64,000 bases of DNA, taken from NCBI RefSeq assembly GCF_900115395.1, contig NZ_FOWE01000004.1, positions 124,001 to 188,000 on the forward strand, written 5' to 3'. Under the pieces are notes generated by a model. It searched no databases and was not told the origin of the DNA. It was given only the letters and a program-made list of their open reading frames with translations. Each line of letters opens with the position of its first letter. The first letter of the stretch is position 1. Origin of the DNA: Geodermatophilus obscurus (GTDB lineage: Bacteria; Actinomycetota; Actinomycetes; Mycobacteriales; Geodermatophilaceae). This document shows positions 17,266 through 26,611 of the stretch, one piece after another. The position numbers and the translations under genes are program-made.

Positions 17266-17509
17266 GCCGGCGCCGCGGCTGCAGCTGCTCACCCGGGCGG
17301 GCTGTCACCTGTGCCTGACGGCGGCCGAGACGCTGGCGCGGATCGCCGGGGAAGCAGGCGTCGGCAGCCGCGAGGTCGACGTCGACACCGACCCGGAGCT
17401 GCGGGCCGAGTACGGCGACCGCGTGCCGGTGGTCCTGCTCGACGGCCGGGAGCACTCCTACTTCACCGTCGACGTGCCGCGGCTGCGCCGCGACCTCGGC
17501 ATCGGCTGA
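17258..17509 (+). CDS. Glutaredoxin family protein (Rv0508-like)
   Basis: An 83-residue thioredoxin-fold protein with the redox pair CHLC (TRAGCHLCLTAAETL), the cis-Pro strand RVPVVLLDGREH and a short C-terminal helix. It belongs to the DUF836/glutaredoxin-like group found just before hemA in many actinobacteria. It probably reduces protein disulfides; the partner is unknown. GTG start inside the end of the synthetase gene. Confidence 0.88.
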   Translation: MTEPAPRLQLLTRAGCHLCLTAAETLARIAGEAGVGSREVDVDTDPELRAEYGDRVPVVLLDGREHSYFTVDVPRLRRDLGIG

Positions 17510-17668
17510 CCCCACGGGCCGGATCCGGTGACGCGCGGGAACGGCCGCGCGCCAGCGGCCCGCGCCCGGCGCGCGGGGAGTGGGGCCGCGGTCCACCGGC
17601 CGGGTATGGTGTCGGACACAGCGCCGCGCATCCGCGCAGGCCCGGGGCCCGTCGCGGCCTCCGGGACT

Positions 17669-17686
17669 TTGTTCCTGCGTTCACAA
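17669..17686. promoter_or_regulatory. Rex operator with one imperfect half, upstream of rex-hemACD
   Basis: TTGTTCCTGCGTTCACAA. The right half TTCACAA is perfect for the Rex consensus TTGTGAANNNNTTCACAA; the left half keeps only TTGT. A -10-like TACCGT at 17692-17697 is 17 nt after TTGTTC, so the operator covers a putative -35 and would block RNA polymerase. It lies about 110 nt before rex. Autoregulation through such a site is known in Streptomyces. Confidence 0.75.
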
Positions 17687-17793
17687 GCGGTTACCGTGGG
17701 AGTCGCCGGGCGGTCGACCGCCCGGATCCCCGATGCCGTCCGCCCTCCTCGGCTCCCGCCGTCGCCCGGGCGCGACCACTGTGGAGTTGGCCC

Positions 17794-18483
17794 GTGATGC
17801 AGTCGCGGCCCCGGATCCCGGAGGCCACCGTCGCCCGGCTGGCCGTGTACCTGCGGGTGCTCAGCGGCCTCGCCGACGACGGTCGCGGCACCGTCTCCTC
17901 CGGAGAGCTGGCCTCGGCGGCCGGCGTGAACCCCGCGGGCCTGCGCAAAGACCTCTCCCACCTCGGGCCCTGCGGCACGCGCGGCGTCGGCTACGAGGTG
18001 GCCACCCTGCGCGACCGCATCGCCACCGTGCTGGGCATGGAGACGGCGCACGCGTGCGTGCTCGTCGGCATCGGCAACCTCGGCGCCGCGCTGGCCGGCT
18101 ACGGCGGCTTCGGCAGCCGCGGCTTCGAGTTCGTCGGCCTCTTCGACGCCTCCCCGGCACGGGTGGGTCAGCACGTCGGCGGCCTGCCGGTGCGGCCCGT
18201 GGCCGAGCTGGAGGAGGTCGTGGCCGCCACGGGCGCGACGATCGGGGTCATCGCGACACCGGCCGAGGTGGCGCAGCCGGTGTGCGACCGGCTCGCCGCG
18301 GCCGGGGTGAGGAGCATCTTGAACTTCGCGCCGGTCACGCTCACCGCGCCCCGGGGCGTCGACGTCCGCCAGGTCGACCTCTCCGTCGAGCTGCAGGTCC
18401 TCGCGTTCCTCGACAAGCAGCGCGGCGCCGTGCCCGGTGTACCGCTGGACACCCCCCTCGCGCCGGCCGGGGGGATGGCATGA
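17794..18483 (+). CDS. rex: Redox-sensing transcriptional repressor Rex
   Basis: About 229 residues. The N-terminal winged helix (about 5-75) has [20 protein letters not shown] and the recognition part [15 protein letters not shown] Rossmann NAD(H)-binding domain follows with [16 protein letters not shown] and the C-terminal swapped helix [13 protein letters not shown]. Rex binds DNA when NAD+ is high and lets go when NADH rises, so respiratory genes are turned on when electron flow is limiting. GTG at 17794 (GGAG 7 nt upstream) or the adjacent ATG at 17797 may start the protein. ATGA overlap with hemA. Confidence 0.95.
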   Translation: MMQSRPRIPEATVARLAVYLRVLSGLADDGRGTVSSGELASAAGVNPAGLRKDLSHLGPCGTRGVGYEVATLRDRIATVLGMETAHACVLVGIGNLGAALAGYGGFGSRGFEFVGLFDASPARVGQHVGGLPVRPVAELEEVVAATGATIGVIATPAEVAQPVCDRLAAAGVRSILNFAPVTLTAPRGVDVRQVDLSVELQVLAFLDKQRGAVPGVPLDTPLAPAGGMA

Positions 18484-19916
18484 GCCTCCTCGCCGTCGGC
18501 ATCAGCCACCGGACCGCGCCGGTCGCCCTGCTCGAGCAGGTCGCCATGACCACCGACGACAAGGTCAAGGCGCTGCACGAGCTGGTCGGCAGCGACCACG
18601 TCAGCGAGGCGCTGGTCCTGGCCACCTGCAACCGGGTCGAGGTCTTCGCCGAGGTCGACCGCTTCCACGGCGGCGTCGCCGAGGTCAGCCGCGTGCTGGC
18701 CCGCCAGGCCGGCGCGAACGTCGAGGAGCTCTCGCCTTACGTCACCGTCCACTACGAGGACCAGGCCGTCGCCCACCTGTTCACCGTGGCCGCGGGGCTG
18801 GACTCGATGGTCGTCGGCGAGACCCAGGTGCTCGGCCAGTTGCGCGCCGCCTACGCCCTCGCCCAGGAGGAGGGCACGGTCGGCCGGTCGCTGCACCCGG
18901 TCGCCCAGCACGCCCTGCGGGTGGGCAAGCGCGTCCACTCCGAGACCGGCATCGACCGTGCCGGGGCCAACCTGGTCACCGTCTCCCTCGACCACGCCGA
19001 GCAGCGCGTCGGCCCGCTGGTCGGCCGCCCGGCCCTCGTCGTCGGCGCGGGGTCCATGGGGGCGCTGGCGGCCACCACCCTGTCGCGCCGCGGCGCGCTG
19101 GTCACCGTCGCCAGCCGTTCGCCGGAGTCGGCCGCACGGCTGGCCGCCGCCGTCGACGGCGGCACCGCGGAGCTGACCGACCTGCGCGCGGCCATCGCCG
19201 ACGCCGACGTGGTGGTCACCTGCACCGGCGCCTCCGGCCTGGTCATCGGCACCGACGTCGTCGCCGCCGCGATGACCGCCCGGTCCGGCCGGCCGCTGGC
19301 CGTCGTCGACCTGGCGCTGCCCCGCGACGTCGACCCCGGCGTCGCGTCGCTGCCCGGCGTGCACGTCGTCGACCTGGCCCTCCTGCAGGGCGAGAGGAGC
19401 GCGGCCCTCCTGCAGGGCGAGAGGAGCGCGGCCCTGCTGCAGGGCGGGCGGAACGCGGCCCTCCTGCAGGGCGGGCGCTCGTCGGCCGGCGTGCCCGGCC
19501 CGGTGGCCGCCGACGACGTCTCCGCCGCACACGCGCTCATCGAGGCCGAGACCGCGCTGCTGCGCGCCGAGCGGCAGGCGGCCGCCGTCGCACCGACCGT
19601 CTCCGCGCTGCGCAGCCAGGCCGCCGAGGTGGTCGACGCCGAGCTGCTGCGGCTGGCCGCCCGGCTGCCCGACCTCGACGCCCGCGCCCGCAGCGAGATC
19701 GCCCGCACCGTGCGCCGCGTCGTCGACAAGCTGCTGCACGAGCCGACCGTGCGGGTGAAGGAGCTGGCCAGCACCCCCGGTGGGGTCGACTACGCCGACG
19801 CCCTGCGCGCGCTGTTCGGTCTCGGTCTGGACGCCGAGGTGCCCGCCGACGGCCCGCGCCTGGCCCAGGCGGTCGGCGTCGACCCCGACGACCTGCGTCC
19901 CGGCGGTGCCGCGTGA
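18480..19916 (+). CDS. hemA: Glutamyl-tRNA reductase
   Basis: A 478-residue NADPH-dependent enzyme that makes glutamate-1-semialdehyde, the first step of C5 heme synthesis. Catalytic Cys50 lies in [24 protein letters not shown] and the NADPH site [16 protein letters not shown] are intact, and the C-terminal helical dimerisation domain (about 350-450) is present. Unusual: between the NADPH domain and that helix there is an in-frame tandem repeat, ALLQGERSA twice and then ALLQGGRNA and ALLQGGRSS (19377-19484). The protein is therefore longer in this linker than usual. Transcribed with rex and hemC, hence probably under Rex. Confidence 0.95.
   Translation: MSLLAVGISHRTAPVALLEQVAMTTDDKVKALHELVGSDHVSEALVLATCNRVEVFAEVDRFHGGVAEVSRVLARQAGANVEELSPYVTVHYEDQAVAHLFTVAAGLDSMVVGETQVLGQLRAAYALAQEEGTVGRSLHPVAQHALRVGKRVHSETGIDRAGANLVTVSLDHAEQRVGPLVGRPALVVGAGSMGALAATTLSRRGALVTVASRSPESAARLAAAVDGGTAELTDLRAAIADADVVVTCTGASGLVIGTDVVAAAMTARSGRPLAVVDLALPRDVDPGVASLPGVHVVDLALLQGERSAALLQGERSAALLQGGRNAALLQGGRSSAGVPGPVAADDVSAAHALIEAETALLRAERQAAAVAPTVSALRSQAAEVVDAELLRLAARLPDLDARARSEIARTVRRVVDKLLHEPTVRVKELASTPGGVDYADALRALFGLGLDAEVPADGPRLAQAVGVDPDDLRPGGAA
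19377..19484 (+). repeat. Four tandem 27-bp repeats inside hemA
   Basis: Units at 19377-19403 and 19404-19430 are identical. The unit at 19431-19457 differs at a few bases and the one at 19458-19484 is the most changed. Each contains the near-palindrome CCTCCTGCAGGG and encodes nine residues, so the reading frame is kept. Confidence 0.95.
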
Positions 19917-20863
19917 CCGGGCCCTCCAGCACGACCTCCACCGCGACGCTGCGCCTGGGCACCCGCGCCAGCCAGCTCGCCCGCACCCAGTCCCAGGCCG
20001 TCGCCGACGCCCTCACCGCCGCCAGCGGCGTGCCCGTCGAGCTGGTGCACATCAGCACCGAGGGCGACCGCTCGGCCGCCGCGATCACCCAGCTCGGTGG
20101 CACCGGCGTCTTCGTGACCGCGATCCGCCAGGCGCTCCTCGAGGGCACCGTCGACGTCGCCGTGCACAGCTACAAGGACCTGCCCACCGCGCCGGAGCCC
20201 GGGCTGGTCATCGCCGCGGTCCCGCCGCGGGAGGACCCGCGCGACGCGCTGGTCGCACGCGACCGGCTGACCCTCGGCGAGCTGCCGGCCGGCGCCCGCG
20301 TCGGCACCGGGGCGCCGCGCCGGATGGCACAGCTGCGCGCCCTGGGCCTGGGCCTGGAGGTCGTGCCGATCCGCGGCAACGTCGACACCCGCATGGCCCG
20401 CGTCGTCCCGGGTGACCTCGACGCCGTCGTGCTCGCCCGGGCCGGGCTGGCCCGGCTGGGCCGGCTCGGGGCGATCACCGAGGTGCTCGACCCGCTGCAG
20501 GTGCTCCCCGCGCCGGCGCAGGGAGCGCTGGCCGTGGAGTGCCGGGCCGACGACGAGCGCACGCTGCAGCTGCTGGCCGCCCTCGACGACCCCGGCACCC
20601 GCGCGGCCGTGCTCGCCGAGCGCACCACGCTCGCCGCGCTCGAGGCCGGGTGCAGCGCCCCCGTCGCCGCCCACGCCGAGCTGGCCGAGGGTGACGACGG
20701 CCTGGAGCTGTACCTGCGCGCGTCGGTCACCGCGATCGACGGCAGCGACGGCGTCCGCGGCTCGCTCACCGGCGCCGTCGGCGACGCCGAGCGGCTGGGC
20801 CGCGAGCTCGCCGCCGACCTCCTCGACCGCGGCGCCGCCGCGCTCATGGCGGCCTCCCGGTGA
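19913..20863 (+). CDS. hemC: Hydroxymethylbilane synthase (porphobilinogen deaminase)
   Basis: A 316-residue enzyme that joins four porphobilinogens into hydroxymethylbilane. Landmarks: [27 protein letters not shown] (with the catalytic Asp region), [19 protein letters not shown] and the dipyrromethane cofactor cysteine C247 in [15 protein letters not shown] start overlapping the hemA stop (GTGA). A 103-nt gap separates it from hemD. Confidence 0.95.
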   Translation: MTGPSSTTSTATLRLGTRASQLARTQSQAVADALTAASGVPVELVHISTEGDRSAAAITQLGGTGVFVTAIRQALLEGTVDVAVHSYKDLPTAPEPGLVIAAVPPREDPRDALVARDRLTLGELPAGARVGTGAPRRMAQLRALGLGLEVVPIRGNVDTRMARVVPGDLDAVVLARAGLARLGRLGAITEVLDPLQVLPAPAQGALAVECRADDERTLQLLAALDDPGTRAAVLAERTTLAALEAGCSAPVAAHAELAEGDDGLELYLRASVTAIDGSDGVRGSLTGAVGDAERLGRELAADLLDRGAAALMAASR

Positions 20864-20966
20864 CCGCCGGGACGCACCTCCCTCCCGGGCAGAGCCGCCC
20901 GGCCACCACGAACCCCGCACACGCCCTCCCGAGGGCCTCGACACCACCAAGGACCAGGAGCTCGCG

Positions 20967-22499
20967 ATGACGCGCTTCCGCAAGACCCCAGGCCGCGTCG
21001 TCTTCGTCGGCGCCGGCCCCGGCGACCCCGGCATGCTGACCGCCCGAGCCACGGCCGCACTGGCCGAGGCCACGGTCGTGCTCGTCGACCCCGACGTGCC
21101 GGCCCCGCTCCTCGAGGCCGTCGCCGCTGCCGTCCGCCCCGGCCTCGAGCCGGCGCCGGTCAGCGGTGAGCCGGCCGAGGTCGCCAAGGCCGCCGTCACC
21201 GCGGCGAAGAACGGCGACGTCGTCGTCCGGCTGGTCGCCGGCGACCCCTACACCTCCGAGACCGCGGTCAAGGAGGTGCTCGCCGTCGCCCGCACCTCGG
21301 TCCCCTTCGACGTCGTCCCCGGCGTCGCCCCGGCCACCGCCGTGCCGGCCTTCGCCGGCGTCGCCCTCGGCGGCACCTCGCTCACCGCCGACCTGCGCGA
21401 CGGCGCCGTCGACCTGCCCGCGCTGGCCGGCGCGGCCGCGGCGCTCGGCGCCCCGGTGGTGCTGCAGGCCGGCGCCGAGCAGCTCCCCGACGCCGCAGCG
21501 CGGCTGGTCGAGGGCGGCCTGTCCGGCAGCACCGCGGTCGTGGTGACCGCGGGCGGGTCGGGCACCGGGCAGAAGAGCGTCGTCGCCAAGCTGGCCGCGG
21601 TCGCCGAGAAGACCGCCGGGCTCGACGCCCTCACCGGCCCGGTGGTGGCCACCGTGGGCGCCGTCGTCGACAAGCGCGGCAAGCTCTCCTGGTGGGAGAG
21701 CCGGCCGCTGTTCGGCTGGCGGGTGCTGGTGCCGCGCACCAAGGACCAGGCCGGCGAGATGAGCGAGCGGCTGCGGGCCTACGGCGCGGTGCCGGTCGAG
21801 GTGCCGACCATCGCCGTCGAGCCGCCGCGCAGCGCCGCGCAGATGGACCGCGCGATCAAGGGCCTGGTCACCGGCCGCTACGGCTGGATCGTGTTCACCT
21901 CGGCGAACGCGGTGAAGGCCGTCCGGGAGAAGTTCACCGAGCTCGGCCTCGACGCCCGCGCCTTCGCCGGCGTGAAGGTCGCCTGCGTGGGCGAGCAGAC
22001 CGCCGAGTCGGTGCGCGCCTTCGGCATCGTGCCCGAGCTCGTGCCCACCGGCGCGCAGTCCAGCGAGGGCCTGCTGGCCGACTTCCCCGAGTACGACGAC
22101 GTGCTCGACCCGATCAACCGGGTGCTGCTGCCCCGCGCCGACATCGCCACCGAGACCCTCGCCGCGGGCCTGCAGGAGCGCGGCTGGGAGATCGACGACG
22201 TCACCGCCTACCGGACCGTGCGGGCCGCCCCGCCGCCGGCGCCGGTGCGCGAGGCGATCAAGGGCGGCGGGTTCGACGCGGTGTGCTTCACCTCCTCGAG
22301 CACGGTGCGCAACCTGGTCGGCATCGCCGGCAAGCCGCACGCCAAGACCGTCGTCGCGGTGATCGGCCCGGCCACCGCCGCCACGGCGCAGGAGTTCGGC
22401 CTGCGCGTCGACGTGCAGCCCGAGACCGCCGCCGTCGGCCCGCTGGTCGACGCACTCGCCGAGTACGCCGAGGCCAGGCGCGCCGAGGCCGGGCAGTGA
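20967..22499 (+). CDS. hemD: Fused SUMT-like methyltransferase / uroporphyrinogen-III synthase
   Basis: A 510-residue two-domain protein typical of actinobacterial HemD. Residues about 10-245 are a tetrapyrrole methylase fold (VVFVGAGPGDPGMLTARAT; VVRLVAGDPYTSET; VVPGVAPATAVPAFAGV). Residues about 255-505 are uroporphyrinogen-III synthase (LVPRTKDQAGEMSERLRAYG; IVFTSANAVKAVREKF; VCFTSSSTVRNLVG), which closes hydroxymethylbilane with ring-D inversion. In the methylase part the usual GGDPFVFGRG and PLTHR motifs are replaced by AGDPYTSET and ALGGTSL, so SUMT activity is doubtful. ATG with CCAGGAG upstream. Confidence 0.9.
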   Translation: MTRFRKTPGRVVFVGAGPGDPGMLTARATAALAEATVVLVDPDVPAPLLEAVAAAVRPGLEPAPVSGEPAEVAKAAVTAAKNGDVVVRLVAGDPYTSETAVKEVLAVARTSVPFDVVPGVAPATAVPAFAGVALGGTSLTADLRDGAVDLPALAGAAAALGAPVVLQAGAEQLPDAAARLVEGGLSGSTAVVVTAGGSGTGQKSVVAKLAAVAEKTAGLDALTGPVVATVGAVVDKRGKLSWWESRPLFGWRVLVPRTKDQAGEMSERLRAYGAVPVEVPTIAVEPPRSAAQMDRAIKGLVTGRYGWIVFTSANAVKAVREKFTELGLDARAFAGVKVACVGEQTAESVRAFGIVPELVPTGAQSSEGLLADFPEYDDVLDPINRVLLPRADIATETLAAGLQERGWEIDDVTAYRTVRAAPPPAPVREAIKGGGFDAVCFTSSSTVRNLVGIAGKPHAKTVVAVIGPATAATAQEFGLRVDVQPETAAVGPLVDALAEYAEARRAEAGQ

Positions 22500-23494
22500 G
22501 CCCGGCGCAGGGCGGGTCGAACCCGGGCTTCGCGCGGGGGCGCCGGCTGCGGTCGACGCCCGCCCTGCGCCGGCTCACCGCCCAGACCCGGGTGGCCCCG
22601 GCCGACCTGGTGCTGCCCGTGTTCGTCAAGGAGGGCATCGACGAGCCGGTGCCCATCGGATCGATGCCCGGCGTCGTCCAGCACACGACCGACTCGCTGC
22701 GGAAGGCCGCCCACGAGGCGGCCGAGGCCGGCGTCGGCGGGCTCGTCCTGTTCGGCATCCCGGCGGAGAAGGACGCGGTCGGCTCCCAGGCCGACGCCGC
22801 GGACGGGGTCGTCAACGCCGCGCTGCGGGCGCTGCGGTCCGACCTCGGCGACGAGCTCGTGCTGATGGCCGACCTGTGCCTGTGCGAGTACACCGACCAC
22901 GGGCACTGCGGGCTGGTCACCCCGGCGGGCGTCGTCGACAACGACCCCACGCTGGACCGCTACGCCGCCGTGGCGATCGCGCAGGCGCAGGCCGGCGCCC
23001 ACGTCATCGCCCCCAGCGGGATGATGGACGGCCAGGTCGCGGCCATCCGGAAGGCCCTGGACAGCGCCGCGTACACCGAGACGCCGGTCCTGGCCTACGC
23101 CGCGAAGTACGCCTCCGGCTTCTACGGCCCGTTCCGCGAGGCGGCCGAGGGCGCACCGCGGTTCGGTGACCGCTCGACCTACCAGATGGACCCGCCCAAC
23201 GCCGACGAGGCGCTGCGCGAGGTGCGCCAGGACCTCGCCGAGGGCGCCGACGCCGTCATGGTCAAGCCGGCGCTGCCCTACCTCGACATCGTGCGGCGCG
23301 TCGCCGACGCCGTCGACGTCCCGGTCAGCGCTTACCAGGTCAGCGGCGAGTACGCGATGGTCGAGGCCGCCGCCGCCAACGGCTGGCTGGACCGCGAGCG
23401 GGCCATCCTGGAGACGCTCACCGCCATCCGGCGGGCCGGCGCCGGTCAGGTGCTGACGTACTGGGCGGTCGAGGCCGCGCGCCTGCTGCGGTGA
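22496..23494 (+). CDS. hemB: Delta-aminolevulinic acid dehydratase (porphobilinogen synthase)
   Basis: A 332-residue enzyme joining two ALA molecules. Active-site lysines are K204 ([11 protein letters not shown]) and K257 ([10 protein letters not shown], Schiff base). The segment [14 protein letters not shown] supplies the three cysteines of a zinc-dependent active site. GTG overlaps the hemD stop (GTGA). Stop overlaps the next start in the same way, so hemB is inside one translation-coupled run. Confidence 0.95.
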   Translation: MSPAQGGSNPGFARGRRLRSTPALRRLTAQTRVAPADLVLPVFVKEGIDEPVPIGSMPGVVQHTTDSLRKAAHEAAEAGVGGLVLFGIPAEKDAVGSQADAADGVVNAALRALRSDLGDELVLMADLCLCEYTDHGHCGLVTPAGVVDNDPTLDRYAAVAIAQAQAGAHVIAPSGMMDGQVAAIRKALDSAAYTETPVLAYAAKYASGFYGPFREAAEGAPRFGDRSTYQMDPPNADEALREVRQDLAEGADAVMVKPALPYLDIVRRVADAVDVPVSAYQVSGEYAMVEAAAANGWLDRERAILETLTAIRRAGAGQVLTYWAVEAARLLR

Positions 23495-24027
23495 GCCCCG
23501 CCACGGGCAGCACGGGCTACGTCGAGCCCGGGGGCTCCCGGCGGCCGCCGTGGCTCGTCGCCGGCCTCCTCGCCGTCCTGGTGGCCGGGGAGCTGGCGCT
23601 GCCGGGGCCGCGGGTCCCGGCCCTGGCCTGGGCGCTGGCCGCGGGGGCCCTCGGGGGCGCCCTCGGTCACACGGTGATGGTCCGGCGGACCCGGACGGTG
23701 CGGGTGGACGACGCCGCGCTGACGGCGGGCCGGGAGCGGGTGCCGCTCACCGACGTCGACGCCGCCCACCTGCGCGCCGTCCGCGCCGGGACGGCGGGCG
23801 TCGATGCCGGCGCCCCGGTGCTCGGCGGCGGGTGGTCGGTGCCGCGCGGCCGCACCGGCCTGCCGCTGCGGCTGACCGACGGCCGCACCGTGCTGGTGCC
23901 CACCCGCGACCCCGCCGCCCTCGGCTCCGCTCTCCTCGCCGCCCTGCCGGGGAGGGGCACGTCACAGGCGCCCGGCCCCCACGCCCCCGACGGGGAGCCG
24001 CGCGGGAGGAGGACACTGGGGCGGTGA
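23491..24027 (+). CDS. Conserved membrane protein between hemB and hemL
   Basis: A 178-residue protein with two N-terminal transmembrane helices (about 20-65: [17 protein letters not shown] and [17 protein letters not shown]). A cytosolic part follows that ends [19 protein letters not shown] and resembles the DUF3093-type fold. The position matches the small membrane proteins after hemB in mycobacteria (Rv0513/Rv0514 area). Function unknown. Both ends overlap neighbours by 4 nt, so it belongs to the heme operon. Confidence 0.75.
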   Translation: MSPATGSTGYVEPGGSRRPPWLVAGLLAVLVAGELALPGPRVPALAWALAAGALGGALGHTVMVRRTRTVRVDDAALTAGRERVPLTDVDAAHLRAVRAGTAGVDAGAPVLGGGWSVPRGRTGLPLRLTDGRTVLVPTRDPAALGSALLAALPGRGTSQAPGPHAPDGEPRGRRTLGR

Positions 24028-25406
24028 CCTCGCTGGACACGACCCGGTACGACTACGCGGCGCCCGTCTCCGCCGGCCTGTTCGACCGCGCGCAGCGCGT
24101 GACGCCCGGTGGCGTGAACTCACCGGTCCGCGCCTTCCGCGCCGTCGGCGGCACCCCGCGGTTCATGGCGCAGGGACGGGGTGCGTGGCTCACCGACGCC
24201 GACGGCCGCCGCTACGTGGACCTCGTCGCCTCGTGGGGGCCGATGATCCTCGGCCACGCCCACCCGGCCGTCGTCGAGGCGGTGACCGCCGCGGCCCGCC
24301 GCGGGTTCTCCTTCGGCACGCCCACCGAGGGCGAGCTGGACCTGGCCGAGGAGATCGCCGCCCGGGTGGAGCCCGTCGAGCGGGTGCGCCTGGTCAACTC
24401 CGGCACCGAGGCCGTGCTCTCGGCGCTGCGGCTGGCCCGCGGCGCCACCGGCCGCCCGCTCGTGGTCAAGTTCGCCGGCTGCTACCACGGCCACGTCGAC
24501 GCGCTGCTGGCCTCGGCCGGCTCCGGCGTCGCGACCCTGGGCCTGCCCGACACCCCCGGCGTGACCACCGGCGCGGCCGCCGACACGATCGTGCTGCCCT
24601 ACAACGACGTCGCCGCCGTCGAGGCCGTGTTCGCCGAGCGCGGGTCCGACATCGCCGTCGTCGTCTCCGAGGCCGCGCCCGGCAACATGGGCGTCGTCCC
24701 GCCGCTGGACGGGTTCAACGCCCACCTGCGCCGGATCACCGCCGAGCACGGTGCGCTGCTGCTGCTCGACGAGGTCATGACCGGCTTCCGGGTGTCCCGC
24801 TCCGGCTGGTACGGCCTCGACCCCGTCGACGCCGACCTGTTCACCTTCGGCAAGGTCATGGGCGGCGGACTGCCGGCCGCGGCGTTCGGCGGCCGCGCCG
24901 ACCTCATGGAGCAGCTCGCCCCGGTCGGGCCCGTCTACCAGGCCGGCACGCTGTCGGGGAACCCGGTCGCCGTCGCCGCCGGGCTGACCACGTTGCGGCA
25001 CTGCACCGACGAGGTCTACGCCCGCTGCGACCAGGTCGCGGTCACCTTGCGCGGGGCCACCAGCGCGGCGCTGTTCTCCGCCGGCGTCCCGCACCGCGTG
25101 CAGCAGGCCGGCTCGATGTTCTCCGTCTTCTTCGTGCCCGACGAGCGCCAGGTGCGCGACTACGACGACGCCCGCACCCAGGACACCGCGGCGCACCGCG
25201 CGTTCTTCCACGAGATGCTCGCCCGCGGGGTGTACCTGCCGCCGTCGGCGTTCGAGTCCTGGTTCGTCAGCGCCGCGCTCGACGACGAGGCCGTGGAGCG
25301 GGTGCTCGACGCGCTTCCGGCCGCCGCCCGCGCCGCCGCGGCCGCCGACCCCGCCGACGCGCCCTCCGATGCGGACTCCAAGGACGCCCAGGAGCTGCAG
25401 CCCTGA
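24024..25406 (+). CDS. hemL: Glutamate-1-semialdehyde 2,1-aminomutase
   Basis: A 460-residue PLP enzyme that turns glutamate-1-semialdehyde into 5-aminolevulinate. Motifs: [51 protein letters not shown] (Asp holding PLP) and K277 in [21 protein letters not shown] start with GGAGGACAC upstream. The stop overlaps the next start by one base (TGATG), linking heme synthesis to the cytochrome c maturation genes. Confidence 0.95.
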   Translation: MTSLDTTRYDYAAPVSAGLFDRAQRVTPGGVNSPVRAFRAVGGTPRFMAQGRGAWLTDADGRRYVDLVASWGPMILGHAHPAVVEAVTAAARRGFSFGTPTEGELDLAEEIAARVEPVERVRLVNSGTEAVLSALRLARGATGRPLVVKFAGCYHGHVDALLASAGSGVATLGLPDTPGVTTGAAADTIVLPYNDVAAVEAVFAERGSDIAVVVSEAAPGNMGVVPPLDGFNAHLRRITAEHGALLLLDEVMTGFRVSRSGWYGLDPVDADLFTFGKVMGGGLPAAAFGGRADLMEQLAPVGPVYQAGTLSGNPVAVAAGLTTLRHCTDEVYARCDQVAVTLRGATSAALFSAGVPHRVQQAGSMFSVFFVPDERQVRDYDDARTQDTAAHRAFFHEMLARGVYLPPSAFESWFVSAALDDEAVERVLDALPAAARAAAAADPADAPSDADSKDAQELQP

Positions 25407-26038
25407 TGGAGACGACCGTCGTGCACCTGCTCCGGCACGGGGAGGTGCACAACCCCGAGGGGATCCTCTACGGCCGGCTGCCGGGCTTCCGGCTGTCGGA
25501 GGCGGGGGAGGCCATGGCGCACCGCGCCGCCGGGTGGCTCACCGGCCGGGGCGTCACCCACCTGGTGTCCAGCCCGCTCGAGCGCGCGCGGCAGACCGCC
25601 GGGCCGGTCGCCGACGCCCTGGACCTGCCGGTCACGGTCGACGAGCGGCTCGTCGAGGCCGGCAACGCCTTCGAGGGACGGCGGGTCGCCGGCGGTTCCG
25701 GCGTGTTCCGGCGCCCGGCGAACTGGTGGAAGCTGCGCAACCCCGTGCGGCCCTCGTGGGGCGAGCCGTACGTGGAGATCGCCACGCGGATGGTGCTCGC
25801 CGTCGAGGCCGCCCGCGACGCCGCCCGCGGGAGCGCCGCCGTCTGCGTCAGCCACCAGCTGCCGATCTGGGTGCTGCGCCTGCACCTGGAGGGCCGCCGC
25901 TACGTGCACGACCCGCGCCGCCGGCAGTGCGGGCTGGCCAGCGTCACCTCGGTGACCTACGAGGGCGACCGGGTGGCCGGCATCGCCTACGCCGAGCCGG
26001 CCGGGGCCACCGACCCCGACGCGGTACCCGGCGCATGA
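25406..26038 (+). CDS. Histidine phosphatase family protein (Rv0525-like)
   Basis: A 210-residue phosphoglycerate-mutase-fold protein. The catalytic His is in VVHLLRHGEVHNP (H11); LVSSPLERARQTA, DERLVEAGNAFEG and VCVSHQLPIWVLR supply the other pocket residues. It is conserved between hemL and the ccs genes in actinobacteria, but its substrate is not known. Coupled to both neighbours by overlapping codons. Confidence 0.85.
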   Translation: METTVVHLLRHGEVHNPEGILYGRLPGFRLSEAGEAMAHRAAGWLTGRGVTHLVSSPLERARQTAGPVADALDLPVTVDERLVEAGNAFEGRRVAGGSGVFRRPANWWKLRNPVRPSWGEPYVEIATRMVLAVEAARDAARGSAAVCVSHQLPIWVLRLHLEGRRYVHDPRRRQCGLASVTSVTYEGDRVAGIAYAEPAGATDPDAVPGA

Positions 26039-26610
26039 GGCGCTCCGTCCTCGCCGCCGCCGCGGCACTGGTCACCCTCAGCGGCTGCACCGCCGCCGAG
26101 GGGCGGGCCGACGTCACCAACGGCGGCGAGTTCCGCTTCGTCGAGGGCACCCCGAGCGGGGAGGTCATCCCCGAGGCCGAGCGCGCGCCGGCACCCGACT
26201 TCGGCGGCACGCTGCTCGGTGGCGGCGACTGGACCTCCGCCGAGCTGGACGGGGACATCGCCGTCCTCAACTTCTGGGGCTCGTGGTGCCCGCCATGCCG
26301 GGTGGAGACGCCGGAGTTCCAGGAGGTCTACGCCGAGGTCCGCGACGAGGGCGTGACCTTCCTGGGGCTCAACGTCAAGGAGGCCGACGAGCAGTTCGCG
26401 CAGGCCTTCGTCGACAGCCAGGGCATCGAGTTCCCCTCGCTCTACGACCCCGCCGGCGAGGTCGCGCTGGTGTTCCGGGACTACCCCGCCACGGCGATCC
26501 CGTCCACGATCGTGCTGGACCGGGACGGCCGGGTCGCCGCCGTCTACACCGGCGCGGTCGCGCAGGACGACCTGCGCGCCGTGCTCGACCTGCTGCTCGG
26601 GGAGGGCTGA
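26035..26610 (+). CDS. TlpA/ResA-like lipoprotein thiol-disulfide reductase
   Basis: A 191-residue thioredoxin-fold protein exported as a lipoprotein: signal MRRSVLAAAAALVTLSGC with the lipobox Cys at 18. The redox motif is C85-P-P-C88 in FWGSWCPPCRVE, and the cis-Pro loop is TAIPSTIVLDRDGR. It should reduce apocytochrome c heme-binding cysteines outside the membrane with electrons from CcdA next door. ATGA overlap with the phosphatase. Confidence 0.92.
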   Translation: MRRSVLAAAAALVTLSGCTAAEGRADVTNGGEFRFVEGTPSGEVIPEAERAPAPDFGGTLLGGGDWTSAELDGDIAVLNFWGSWCPPCRVETPEFQEVYAEVRDEGVTFLGLNVKEADEQFAQAFVDSQGIEFPSLYDPAGEVALVFRDYPATAIPSTIVLDRDGRVAAVYTGAVAQDDLRAVLDLLLGEG

Positions 26611-26611
26611 C

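Noticed and set aside
14704..17292. Very long open frame on the minus strand
   Set aside because: It runs antisense through the synthetase and sigma genes, has Arg/Gly/Ala/Pro composition typical of wrong-frame reading in high-GC DNA, and no domain. Similar long frames at 752-1885, 4085-6682, 35515-36930 and 52257-55160 were rejected for the same reason.
19377..19484. Tandem repeats as a CRISPR-like array
   Set aside because: The units are directly adjacent without spacers and lie inside a coding frame; no cas genes are present.
23491..24027. Gene between hemB and hemL as a heme enzyme
   Set aside because: It has two membrane helices and no enzyme motif; position in the operon alone does not support a catalytic role.
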